Source: an uncultured SAR116 cluster alpha proteobacterium (lineage in GTDB: Bacteria; Pseudomonadota; Alphaproteobacteria; Puniceispirillales; Marisalimonadaceae). From it: 64,000 bases of DNA. The DNA is taken from contig CACBDG010000005.1 in the NCBI GenBank assembly GCA_902537945.1, forward strand, positions 1 through 64,000. Reading direction: 5' to 3'. Below, piece after piece: positions 16,223-24,114 of the stretch (its first letter is position 1; the number at the start of each line of letters is the position of its first letter). A program made the translations under genes and the position numbers. The notes beneath the pieces were generated by a model that saw nothing but the letters and a program-made list of their open reading frames with translations, was not told where the DNA came from and ran no database searches.

Positions 16223-17138
16223 ATTAGCAAACGATATTTCATATATGAAGGGTATCATACCTAGTTTGCACACACCATTTAATGAAAAAAATAAAATTGA
16301 CTTACCTTGCTTAAGAAAATTAATAGACCATACTATTTTAACTGGATGTGCTGGCATGCTTGTTGGTGCAGTTGCTGGAGAAAATTCCAGTCTCAGTTTT
16401 GATGAAAAAAATATCTTATTAAATGAATGTGTAACTTACAATAAAAGTAGAGTTCCAATCATTGTAAGTTGCACTGCCAAAAATCAGATGGAAAGAATTT
16501 CATTGTCTAAAAATGCAAAGGAATTAGGTGCTGATTGGATATTATGTCAAGTACCCGAAAATATTTTTGGTAGTGAATTGGTCCAATGTTTTAATGAAAT
16601 TGCTCAAGTTGGTCCAGATAATCTTATGATACAAGATTTATCATGGACAGATTATGGAATGAGTGATGAAGATATAATTTTATTACATAAAAATATCGAT
16701 AAATTTAAAAGTTTGAAAATTGAGGTCCTTAATTCAGGTCCAAAATATACAAGAGTTTTAGATATAACTAATCATCAGTTACATCTCAGCGGTGGTTGGG
16801 CAATTATGGGGATGATTGAGGCCTTGAATAGGGGGGTGCATGCTCTAATTCCATCAACTATGGAGCTAATCTATAACAAAATCTATAATTTATATTTAGA
16901 AAATAAAAAAGAAGACTCGAGAAGATTGTTTTCTCAAATCTTACCAATTTTATCATTTACACATCAGCATATAGATATATCTATCAAATTTTCAAAAATG
17001 TTGCGTGTAAAAGAAGGAATTTTTAATACAAATTATTGTAGAGAACCAGTTAAGGACTTTGATAAATTTCAAATTGAAGAAGCTAACTTACATATAAAAA
17101 AAGTATTAGATCTGCAAAACTCTCTAAATAATAATTAA
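16215..17138 (+). CDS. Dihydrodipicolinate synthase family lyase, divergent
   Basis: A 307-residue DapA/NAL-type TIM barrel. GAVAGENSSLSFDEK near residue 50 corresponds to the family GTTGE block, and LKIEVLNSGPKYTRV near 169 places a Lys where the Schiff-base Lys is expected. The usual YNxP tyrosine block is replaced by LMIQDLSWTDYG, so the proton-relay Tyr is missing. It is therefore probably not DHDPS itself. The TTG start at 16215 overlaps csaA; ATG 16245 (MKGIIPSLHTPF) is an equally good start. Confidence 0.75.
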   Translation: MAELANDISYMKGIIPSLHTPFNEKNKIDLPCLRKLIDHTILTGCAGMLVGAVAGENSSLSFDEKNILLNECVTYNKSRVPIIVSCTAKNQMERISLSKNAKELGADWILCQVPENIFGSELVQCFNEIAQVGPDNLMIQDLSWTDYGMSDEDIILLHKNIDKFKSLKIEVLNSGPKYTRVLDITNHQLHLSGGWAIMGMIEALNRGVHALIPSTMELIYNKIYNLYLENKKEDSRRLFSQILPILSFTHQHIDISIKFSKMLRVKEGIFNTNYCREPVKDFDKFQIEEANLHIKKVLDLQNSLNNN

Positions 17139-17200
17139 ACATTTTTTTATTGTGTCGTTATAAAATTTATAAAGTAATTATTATATATTCCTCCTTATTT

Positions 17201-17230
17201 AAATAGAGACCTATGGGTCTCTATTTTTTT
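17201..17230 (+). terminator. Rho-independent terminator
   Basis: AAATAGAGACC, loop TATG, then GGTCTCTATTT form a perfect 11-bp stem followed directly by a run of T. It lies about 60 nt after the DapA-like stop and before the EamA transporter, ending the bactofilin-csaA-lyase unit. The AAA..TTT flanks mean it may work in both directions. Confidence 0.85.
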
Positions 17231-17290
17231 CTTGTTATTAATTTTTTTGTTAATATATACTGACTTTACCTCTCATATTGAGTTCTTTTA

Positions 17291-18163
17291 ATGCAAAATA
17301 ATGTTCTTTATGGAATTAGCCTTATGGTTATTACAACATTTATGTTTTCAAGCATGGATGGATTTTCCAGATATCTTGCAGAAAATAATAATGTATTCAC
17401 ACTTGTGACAATGCGTTACTGGTTTATTGCTCTAATTATTTTAATTTCATGTTTCTTTATTAAAAGTCCAATATCAGAAATTTTAAAAACAAATCAACCC
17501 TATATTCAATTTTCTAGAGGCGTAATTCTTTCGCTAAATAATTGCTTAGTTGTTTACACATTCACGTTATTAGGTTTAGTTGAAACTCATGCAATTATAG
17601 CGTGTTACCCATTAATTGTTGCAGGTTTGTCTGTTCCTTTTTTAGGAGAAAAGTTTGGATGGAGGAGATGGTTGGCAATTTTCACAGGATTTATAGGGGT
17701 TATTGTAATTTTAAGACCAACTACAAATGTCATTTCAGAAGGATCTGTTTTTGCAATCATTGGTGCAATCATGTTTGCAGTTTATCTTATCTTAACACGA
17801 TATGTTTCAAAATCAGATAATGCAGTAACGAGTTTTTTCTGGACAGGAATTGGTGGTGTCGTAACGATGAGTTTAATCAGTCTTTTCATATGGGATAATA
17901 TTCTTAGAGAGGATTATTTGTGGCTTTTTATAATGTGTCTTTTAAGTGCCACCTCACATTTTATGATGGTCAAAACACTTCAAGTAGCTGAGGCTTCAGT
18001 TGTACAACCATTTTCGTATCTTCAGTTAGTATTTGGATCAATTATTGGTGTTACAATTTTTTCTGAAAGTATAGATTTGATGATTATTGTAGGCTCACTA
18101 ATAGTTATTGGGTCAGGATTATTTACAACATGGCGGGAATATAAATTAAAAGATAAGATTTGA
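17291..18163 (+). CDS. EamA/DMT family transporter
   Basis: A 290-residue, ten-helix drug/metabolite transporter with two EamA repeats. The first opens LYGISLMVITTFMFSSMDGFSRYL and contains VETHAIIACYPLIVAGLSVPFLGEKFGWRRWLAIFTGFIGVIVILRP; the second contains VAEASVVQPFSYLQLVFGSIIGVTIFSE. Such proteins export metabolites or amino acids. The substrate is not predictable. It has its own region after a strong terminator. Confidence 0.87.
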   Translation: MQNNVLYGISLMVITTFMFSSMDGFSRYLAENNNVFTLVTMRYWFIALIILISCFFIKSPISEILKTNQPYIQFSRGVILSLNNCLVVYTFTLLGLVETHAIIACYPLIVAGLSVPFLGEKFGWRRWLAIFTGFIGVIVILRPTTNVISEGSVFAIIGAIMFAVYLILTRYVSKSDNAVTSFFWTGIGGVVTMSLISLFIWDNILREDYLWLFIMCLLSATSHFMMVKTLQVAEASVVQPFSYLQLVFGSIIGVTIFSESIDLMIIVGSLIVIGSGLFTTWREYKLKDKI

Positions 18164-18281
18164 TATTTAATCTTATTTGACAAAACTTATATTAAATGGA
18201 TTCATTAAATTTTATTTAGGATTTATTATATCAATTAGATTTAATGGTAAGACCTCAGATAAGTTTCCTTTACCAGAAAAA

Positions 18282-19367
18282 ATGAAAGCATGGGTCTTAG
18301 GAGACCCAGACGAACTGATGTTAATTGAAAAGCCTATAGTTATGCCAGGTAAAGCAGAAGTTCTAGTCAAAATTGATGCAGTAGCTATATGTGCAACAGA
18401 TCTTGATGTTATTAGTCATGGTCTGCCGGCTCTAATAGAAGGCGGATTACCATTTAATAAAAACTTCACTCCTGGACACGAGTATATGGGGACAGTTGTA
18501 GCATTAGGACCATCAGTAGATGAATTTGATATTGGTGACAGGGTAACCGTAGAAATTCATTCAGGTTGTGGTCAATGCAAAAGATGTAGGATGGGAATGT
18601 ATACTTCATGCCATAACTATGGTCTAAACTATGGAAATGTAAATAAGGGTCACAGAGCAAACGGCTTTACAACAGATGGTGGATTTAAACAATATGCTGT
18701 AATTAACGTAAATACACTTATAAAAGTTCCTGATAGCATGTCAGATGAAGAAGCTACCTTAGTAGTTACAGCAGGAACTACAATGTATGGTCTTACAGAA
18801 TTAGGAGGATTAATTGCTGGGGAAAGCTTAGTAGTAATAGGCCCTGGCCCAATAGGATTATTAGGCGTTGCAGGAGCTAAAGCTCTAGGGGCAGGGCCAG
18901 TGATATTAATTGGCACCAGAGAAAGCAGACTTGAAATAGGAAGGCAACTTGGCGCAGATTTCACTCTTAATGTTATGCATGAAAAAGATATTGTTCAAAG
19001 TGTAAAAAAAATTGTTGGAGAAAAAGGTTCTGATTATGTCATTGAGTGTGCAGGAACAAAAGAAGCTTTGAATAATGCAATTTTGATGACTAATAGAGGA
19101 GGTAAAATATGCCTTGCAGCCTTCCCTCACAAGCCCGTTGAGATAAACATACCACATATGGTTATAAATAATATTTATATGTTTGGAATACGAGGTGAGG
19201 GTAAAAGTGCTACACAAAGAGCTATGCAATTTATGAAAGAAAAAAGATTTGATGCAAAACTTGTACACACTCATACTTTTAATTTATCAGATCTACCAAC
19301 TGCTTTAAAGTATGCAAGAGAAAGAATAGATGATGCAATAAAAATAGTGATCAAACCATGGAGTTAA
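18282..19367 (+). CDS. Zinc-dependent alcohol dehydrogenase (MDR superfamily)
   Basis: About 361 residues from ATG 18282 (MKAWVLGDPDELM), the usual start position for this family; the track's TTG at 18177 adds 35 residues with no ribosome site. Catalytic zinc residues are in AVAICATDLD and GHEYMGTV, structural zinc cysteines in CGQCKRCRMGMYTSC, and the NAD site is GPGPIGLLGVAGAKALG. Oxidises or reduces an alcohol, possibly an acyl or sugar alcohol. The substrate is not predictable. Confidence 0.85.
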   Translation: MKAWVLGDPDELMLIEKPIVMPGKAEVLVKIDAVAICATDLDVISHGLPALIEGGLPFNKNFTPGHEYMGTVVALGPSVDEFDIGDRVTVEIHSGCGQCKRCRMGMYTSCHNYGLNYGNVNKGHRANGFTTDGGFKQYAVINVNTLIKVPDSMSDEEATLVVTAGTTMYGLTELGGLIAGESLVVIGPGPIGLLGVAGAKALGAGPVILIGTRESRLEIGRQLGADFTLNVMHEKDIVQSVKKIVGEKGSDYVIECAGTKEALNNAILMTNRGGKICLAAFPHKPVEINIPHMVINNIYMFGIRGEGKSATQRAMQFMKEKRFDAKLVHTHTFNLSDLPTALKYARERIDDAIKIVIKPWS

Positions 19368-19401
19368 AAATTTTAATTTTAGAATTTTATAGGAGAAAAT
19401 A

Positions 19402-19725
19402 ATGTGGGCTGTGACTAGATCAATCAAGTTTCAAAATAAATTGGCAAAAGAGGCTATAATAAATGCTCTAAAAAGTAGAAGTAAAGATATGTTTCAAGAT
19501 GGAGAAATGATAATTAGAGCTTTTACAAATGTTACCGAAAACTCAATAGAGATATTTCATCTTTTCAAAAATAAGGAATACGTCAACAAACAAAGGGCTG
19601 GATGGACTAATCAATTTTGGCAAGATATTAGGGAAATGGGAGGAACAGTCTCATTTACCGAAGATAAGTGTGAGGTAGAATACTCTCCTAGAATTGATTT
19701 AAAAGATTTTAGTAAAATAGAATAA
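19402..19725 (+). CDS. Hypothetical 107-aa protein
   Basis: I do not recognise this protein. It is soluble, without signal or membrane segment, begins MWAVTRSIKFQNKLAKEAII and contains aromatic-rich KQRAGWTNQFWQDIREMGGTV. AGGAGA lies at good distance from the ATG, so it is very likely translated. It follows the alcohol dehydrogenase by 34 nt and may share its transcript. The alpha/beta pattern could suit a dimeric ferredoxin-like barrel, but this is only an impression. Confidence 0.6.
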   Translation: MWAVTRSIKFQNKLAKEAIINALKSRSKDMFQDGEMIIRAFTNVTENSIEIFHLFKNKEYVNKQRAGWTNQFWQDIREMGGTVSFTEDKCEVEYSPRIDLKDFSKIE

Positions 19726-19768
19726 ATATAAATTTTTTTGGCATATAATTTGCAAAACTCACTATGAA

Positions 19769-19831
19769 GGGAATAGCTTTTTAAAATCTCCACGATTATC
19801 CTAAATAAGGTAAATAATTAAAGCTATTCCC
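19769..19831. repeat. 12-bp perfect inverted repeat between convergent genes
   Basis: GGGAATAGCTTT (19769-19780) and AAAGCTATTCCC (19820-19831) pair perfectly across a 39-nt AT-rich spacer. It fills most of the gap between the hypothetical gene and the end of hpt. It has no adjacent T run of terminator type. It may be the paired ends of a small RNA or a bidirectional 3'-end structure. Confidence 0.6.
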
Positions 19832-19834
19832 AAC

Positions 19835-20377
19835 TTATTCTTGTACAACTTTACCTATAAATGGCAAATGTCGATTATCTTGTGCGTAATCAATTCCATA
19901 ACCAACGACAAACTCGTCTGGAATGTCAAAACCTACCCATTTACTTTCAATATCAGTTTCCCGTCGCGAAAATTTATTTAATAAGCAACATATTTCCAGA
20001 CTTTTAGGTTTTCTACTTTTTAGTAACTTAATTACTTGATTAAGAGTATGTCCAGTATCAATAATATCTTCTACCAATAATACATCTAAATTCTTAATAT
20101 CGGTATTTAAATCTGTCAAAATTCTAATATTATTTGAAGATTGCATAGTGTTTCCATAACTAGAGGCAGTCATAAAATCAACTTCAACAGGTATTTTAAG
20201 CTCTCTTACTAAATCAGCAATAAATACAAAAGAACCTCTTAATAATCCAACTACTAAAAGTTTTTTTGTCTCCTTGTAGAAAAGGTTCACCTCTTCGCCT
20301 AATTCAATAATACGTTTCTTTATTTCTTTTTCTGAAATTAATGTATCTACGGAATAAGGCATGATATTTTTGTTCAT
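19835..20377 (-). CDS. hpt: Hypoxanthine phosphoribosyltransferase
   Basis: A 180-residue purine-salvage enzyme converting hypoxanthine or guanine with PRPP to IMP or GMP. The PRPP-binding motif VLLVEDIIDTGHTL is intact, LRGSFVFIADLVREL forms the N-terminal PPi loop, and GYGIDYAQDNRHLPFIG is the purine-binding end. Length and order are normal for bacterial Hpt. It appears monocistronic. Confidence 0.93.
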   Translation of the reverse strand: MNKNIMPYSVDTLISEKEIKKRIIELGEEVNLFYKETKKLLVVGLLRGSFVFIADLVRELKIPVEVDFMTASSYGNTMQSSNNIRILTDLNTDIKNLDVLLVEDIIDTGHTLNQVIKLLKSRKPKSLEICCLLNKFSRRETDIESKWVGFDIPDEFVVGYGIDYAQDNRHLPFIGKVVQE

Positions 20378-20473
20378 TATAATTGCTCATTAAAACTTTA
20401 TTAAAACAAAGTATACTTTATGATAATAATTGATATAAGAAAATAAAAATTATTCATATGATAGGAGTGAAAT

Positions 20474-20860
20474 TTGTTAACATTGGTGGCTGGAGCAATA
20501 TTAAGTTTTATGATTTTTTTCCCATTAGTAGTAGCTACTTCTGTGTTCAGAGTATTGGATGAAAAACAGTCATCTAAATTTCTAAGAATTTTCTTTCCAA
20601 AATATTATCTTTATGGTTTTGTTCTTAGCGTTATTGGTCTTATCCTTTCAACATATTATGAAAATAAATTATCAATGTTAATATTTTTACTTATTATGTT
20701 TGGATTTATTTTCTCAAGGCAAGTCTTAATGCCTATGATTAATAAATCGAAAGATTTAGGGGATGAAAGTAAGTTTCACAAATTACATAAATTCTCAGTA
20801 TTTATAAATTTTCTTCAGATAATTGGAAGTATGTTTTTATTGGTAACCTATTTAAAGTAA
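20474..20860 (+). CDS. DUF4149 (TMEM205-like) membrane protein
   Basis: A 128-residue membrane protein with four hydrophobic helices and the DUF4149 signature RQVLMPMINKSKDLGDESKFHKLHKFSVFINFLQ near residue 75. The TTG start is supported by AGGAG about 7 nt upstream. The family function is unknown. It is followed 20 nt later by pobA but is probably unrelated to it. Confidence 0.82.
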   Translation: MLTLVAGAILSFMIFFPLVVATSVFRVLDEKQSSKFLRIFFPKYYLYGFVLSVIGLILSTYYENKLSMLIFLLIMFGFIFSRQVLMPMINKSKDLGDESKFHKLHKFSVFINFLQIIGSMFLLVTYLK

Positions 20861-20883
20861 TTATTAATTGAGGATAAATTTGT

Positions 20884-22053
20884 ATGAGGACAAATGTTGT
20901 AATTATTGGAGGTGGTCCTTCAGGTTTATTATTATCAAGACTTTTGTCTATTGATGGTATCAACAATATAGTTCTCGAAAAACAATCCGAAGAGCATGTT
21001 ACTGGTAGAATTAGAGCTGGAGTTTTGGAAAGTGGAACAATTGAAATGCTTAAAAAAGCAGGTGTTTCGAATAGGCTTGAAAGAGAAGGCTTTATACACG
21101 ATGGTATACAACTATCATTTAAAAATCACGGTTTTAGAATTAATTTAAAAAAATTAACTAATAAACATGTAACCGTTTATGGACAAACAGAGGTAACTAA
21201 GGATTTATATAGCATAATAAAAAAAGAAAATGGGGAAATAATAAACAATGCTGAGGATGTTTTACCTCAAGCTGTTAGCACAGAAACTCCATTTGTAACA
21301 TTCAAAAAAAATGGTATGGAAAAGAAAATCATGTGTGATTGGATCGCTGGATGTGATGGTTTTCATGGAGTAAGTAGAAGCATTATACCTAAATCAATAG
21401 TTAAAAATTATGAGAGAATATATCCGTTTGGTTGGTTGGGGATTTTATCAGAAACTCCTCCAGTAAGTGATGAATTAATATATGCAAATCATGGTAATGG
21501 TTTTGCACTAGCCTCGATGAGAAACAAAAAATTGAGTAGATATTACATACAAACTCCGATAAATGAAAAGATTGAAAATTGGACAGATAAAAAATTTTGG
21601 GATGAACTAAAAAAAAGACTTCCAACTGAGGCTGCGGATACAATTGTAACAGGAATTTCAATTGAAAAATCAATTGCTCCGTTGCGTTCATTTGTTTGTG
21701 AGCCTATGAGTTGGAAAAAATTGTTCTTAGTTGGTGACGCTGCTCATATAGTGCCTCCAACTGGAGCCAAAGGTTTAAATTTAGCTGTTTCAGATGTGTA
21801 TTATTTACATAATGCTTTAAAAAAATATTACAAATTTAATACAAAAGATGATTTAAAAATGTATTCACAAAATGCCTTATCAAGAGTTTGGAAAGCTATT
21901 AGATTTAGCTGGTGGATGACAACCACTTTTCATAAATTTCCTAAACAGTCTTCTTTTGATCAACGAATACAGGACTCAGAAATAGAATATCTAGAAAATT
22001 CTGTTGCATCTCAGAGAGTTTTGGCAGAAAATTATGTTGGTTTACCTTATTAA
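20884..22053 (+). CDS. pobA: 4-hydroxybenzoate 3-monooxygenase
   Basis: A 389-residue flavoprotein hydroxylase that converts 4-hydroxybenzoate to protocatechuate. The FAD motif VVIIGGGPSGLLLSRLL is at the N-terminus, followed by VTGRIRAGVLESGT near residue 40, the DG motif WIAGCDGFHGVSR near 150, and the GD motif LFLVGDAAHIVPPTGAKGLNLAVSD near 280, all diagnostic of PobA. It heads a pobA-pcaH-pcaG unit, so its product feeds directly into ring cleavage. Confidence 0.93.
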   Translation: MRTNVVIIGGGPSGLLLSRLLSIDGINNIVLEKQSEEHVTGRIRAGVLESGTIEMLKKAGVSNRLEREGFIHDGIQLSFKNHGFRINLKKLTNKHVTVYGQTEVTKDLYSIIKKENGEIINNAEDVLPQAVSTETPFVTFKKNGMEKKIMCDWIAGCDGFHGVSRSIIPKSIVKNYERIYPFGWLGILSETPPVSDELIYANHGNGFALASMRNKKLSRYYIQTPINEKIENWTDKKFWDELKKRLPTEAADTIVTGISIEKSIAPLRSFVCEPMSWKKLFLVGDAAHIVPPTGAKGLNLAVSDVYYLHNALKKYYKFNTKDDLKMYSQNALSRVWKAIRFSWWMTTTFHKFPKQSSFDQRIQDSEIEYLENSVASQRVLAENYVGLPY

Positions 22054-22091
22054 CCTCAATAAAAAATAATTTGGTAAATTTAGGAAAAAAT

Positions 22092-22817
22092 ATGAATGTT
22101 AAATCACTAATTAGAAGAAATTATAATAAACAACCTAAAGTAGATTTTCCTAATTATAAATCTAGTATTTTTAGAGCTCCTAAAAATAAAAAAATTTCGT
22201 TTTCATCTTCAGATAGTGAAATTTTAGGGCCGATATTTAACAAAAGTATTATTGGTGAACTAGACAACAATTTAACTTTAAATTTTTCTAAAAATAACAA
22301 TTCTCCACTTGGTCATAAAATTATTGTTTACGGGACTGTATCTGACCAATTTACTAATCCAATTGAAGGAGCACTTATAGAAATTTGGCAAGCTAACTCA
22401 GCTGGTAAATATTTACATGATAATGATAAAAATTCAGCACCAATTGATCCTAATTTTGCAGGTTGTGGAAGATGTCTGACTACATCAACAGGTTATTATG
22501 AATTTTTAACCATTCAACCTGGACCATATCCATATCCAAATCGAGGAATTGAATGGAGGCCAATGCATATACATTTTTCTGTATTTGGCAAAAGTTTTGG
22601 ACAAAGATTAATAACGCAAATGTATTTTGAGGGTGATCCTCTCTTAAAAAATTGCCCAATGGTTAACTCTATTGCTGATGAAAAAGCAAAAAAAAGTTTA
22701 ATTGGGGCATTGGATACTTCTAGATCAAATACACAAAATCTATTAGCTTATAAATTTAATATTGTTTTAAGGGGTATTAAACAAACATATTTTGAAAATA
22801 GAAGAGAAGGGCTTTAA
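22092..22817 (+). CDS. pcaH: Protocatechuate 3,4-dioxygenase beta subunit
   Basis: A 241-residue intradiol dioxygenase subunit carrying the non-haem Fe(III) site: Tyr in NSAGKYLHDND, Tyr in GPYPYPN, and two His in WRPMHIHFSVFG. I chose ATG 22092 over the track's TTG because AGGA precedes it. It pairs with the alpha subunit downstream, whose TTG start follows this stop by one base. Together they cleave protocatechuate to 3-carboxy-cis,cis-muconate. Confidence 0.93.
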   Translation: MNVKSLIRRNYNKQPKVDFPNYKSSIFRAPKNKKISFSSSDSEILGPIFNKSIIGELDNNLTLNFSKNNNSPLGHKIIVYGTVSDQFTNPIEGALIEIWQANSAGKYLHDNDKNSAPIDPNFAGCGRCLTTSTGYYEFLTIQPGPYPYPNRGIEWRPMHIHFSVFGKSFGQRLITQMYFEGDPLLKNCPMVNSIADEKAKKSLIGALDTSRSNTQNLLAYKFNIVLRGIKQTYFENRREGL

Positions 22818-22818
22818 T

Positions 22819-23394
22819 TTGAATACTTCAAAAGAAAATCTTGATGAAACCCCTTTTCAAACTGCAGGCCCTTTTCTTCATATAGGTTGTATGCCTAATG
22901 CAATTAAAATTAAAAAACTTTATCAAAACGATTTGGGAGAAAAACCATTTAAGAATAAAAATGAGAACGAATTAATAACTATTGAAGGTTCTGTTTTTGA
23001 TGGTAATGGGATTGCTTTAGATGATGTGATGCTAGAAACTTGGCAATGTGATGAAAAAGGAGAATTCAAAGAAGACAGTGGGTTTGCTAGGTTTATTCCA
23101 AATAATTTGACAAAAAAATTCGTTTTGAAAACAGTTAAACCTGGAACATTCAAGGATTTTGATGGGAAAATCCATAGTCCACATATTTCATTATCTATTT
23201 CATCAAGAGGCCTTAATATGACGCTTAATACTCGAATATATTTTGAAGGTGATGAATTGAAAAATGATCCACTTCTATCTATAATTAATAATAGTAATGT
23301 AAATAGTTTAATTGCCAAAAAAATTAAAAAAGGTAGCTATTTATTTAATATACTTTTACAAGGTGAAAAAGAAACAATTTTTTTAGATATTTAA
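22819..23394 (+). CDS. pcaG: Protocatechuate 3,4-dioxygenase alpha subunit
   Basis: About 191 residues, opening with ETPFQTAGPFLHIG and containing VFDGNGIALDDVMLETWQCDEKGEF, SPHISLSISSRGL and TRIYFEGDE, the pattern of the non-catalytic alpha subunit. The TTG start at 22819 is supported by GAAGGG about 8 nt upstream and by family alignment. Later beta-ketoadipate genes (pcaC, pcaD) are not in the window, although a PcaB-like lyase is at 32-33.4 kb. Confidence 0.9.
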   Translation: MNTSKENLDETPFQTAGPFLHIGCMPNAIKIKKLYQNDLGEKPFKNKNENELITIEGSVFDGNGIALDDVMLETWQCDEKGEFKEDSGFARFIPNNLTKKFVLKTVKPGTFKDFDGKIHSPHISLSISSRGLNMTLNTRIYFEGDELKNDPLLSIINNSNVNSLIAKKIKKGSYLFNILLQGEKETIFLDI

Positions 23395-23421
23395 AATTTA
23401 AATTTATAGTGGAGAAATTAT

Positions 23422-23601
23422 TTGGGTAGATCTAATTTTATGATGAATTATTATAAAAATTATAAAGAAGAATTAGAGGTTATTGAAGAAAAAAGCAAAA
23501 CTTTCAAGCCTAAACCGTGGTGGGCTTATTTATTATTTTACTGTTATTTAATATTTTATGGATACATTTTTTGGATGGAGCCATTAGATATTCCTGTGTA
23601 A
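23422..23601 (+). CDS. 59-aa single-helix membrane protein, hypothetical
   Basis: A short gene missed by the track. From TTG 23422 it reads (M)GRSNFMMNYYKNYKEELEVI, a charged coil, then EEKSKTFKPKPWWAYLLFYC, then a single helix through YLIFYGYIFW and the end MEPLDIPV. GGAG lies 7 nt before the TTG, and ATG 23440 is an alternative start. It is 33 nt ahead of a cNMP-binding protein and they may be a pair. The family is not recognised. Confidence 0.6.
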   Translation: MGRSNFMMNYYKNYKEELEVIEEKSKTFKPKPWWAYLLFYCYLIFYGYIFWMEPLDIPV

Positions 23602-23634
23602 AATTTTTTACTTTTTCTTCAGTAGGAGTATAAG

Positions 23635-24111
23635 ATGCAAGACAATGGTAAGTCAGCAATTTGGGAACCTGGTGAAGTAATATATGAAGCAGGTAATGAA
23701 GCATCAGAAGCATATTTAATTTTAGAAGGATATGTAAACATTGAAACAAAAGATGGCTTAAAACTTAACCGACTTGGAATGGGAGAAATATTTGGAGAAA
23801 CTTCTATTTTACTTAACGTTCCAAGAACAGTGACCGCTAAAGTATGTGCTCAAAAGTTAGTAGCAAAAAAAATACCAAAGTCATATTTTACAAAAATGAT
23901 TAAATCTAATGTCGTATTAAGTGCATTAATTAGAAAAACTCAGATAAGACTTTTAGATTCGAATAGACAAAGTAATGAATTAGCAAATGAAATGTCTAAT
24001 CTCTTAGATCAATTTGATTCAAATAACCCGCCTAAGAAAAACGTTCTTGAAGAAAGAATGAAAAAAATTAGGAATAAAATTAATCAAATAAAAAATACCA
24101 TTGATGATTAA
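23635..24111 (+). CDS. Cyclic-nucleotide-binding domain protein without DNA-binding domain
   Basis: A 158-residue protein. Residues about 10-115 form a cNMP-binding beta-roll: AIWEPGEVIYEAGNEASEAYLILEGYVNI, then the phosphate-binding cassette GEIFGETSILLNVPRTVTAKV. A C-terminal coil (about 120-158) replaces the HTH of Crp/Fnr regulators, so it probably acts by protein contact. AGGAG precedes the ATG. It is convergent with the monooxygenase gene, separated by 3 nt. Confidence 0.82.
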   Translation: MQDNGKSAIWEPGEVIYEAGNEASEAYLILEGYVNIETKDGLKLNRLGMGEIFGETSILLNVPRTVTAKVCAQKLVAKKIPKSYFTKMIKSNVVLSALIRKTQIRLLDSNRQSNELANEMSNLLDQFDSNNPPKKNVLEERMKKIRNKINQIKNTIDD

Positions 24112-24114
24112 CAA

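Noticed and set aside
18177-18281. 35-residue N-terminal extension of the alcohol dehydrogenase
   Set aside because: TTG without ribosome site; the segment is not typical of the family, which starts at MKAW. Retained only as an alternative.
19769-19831. Rho-independent terminator for hpt
   Set aside because: The 39-nt loop is long and neither side is followed by a T run.
22923-23318. 131-aa reverse ORF
   Set aside because: Antisense shadow of pcaG, whose family motifs are clear on the plus strand.
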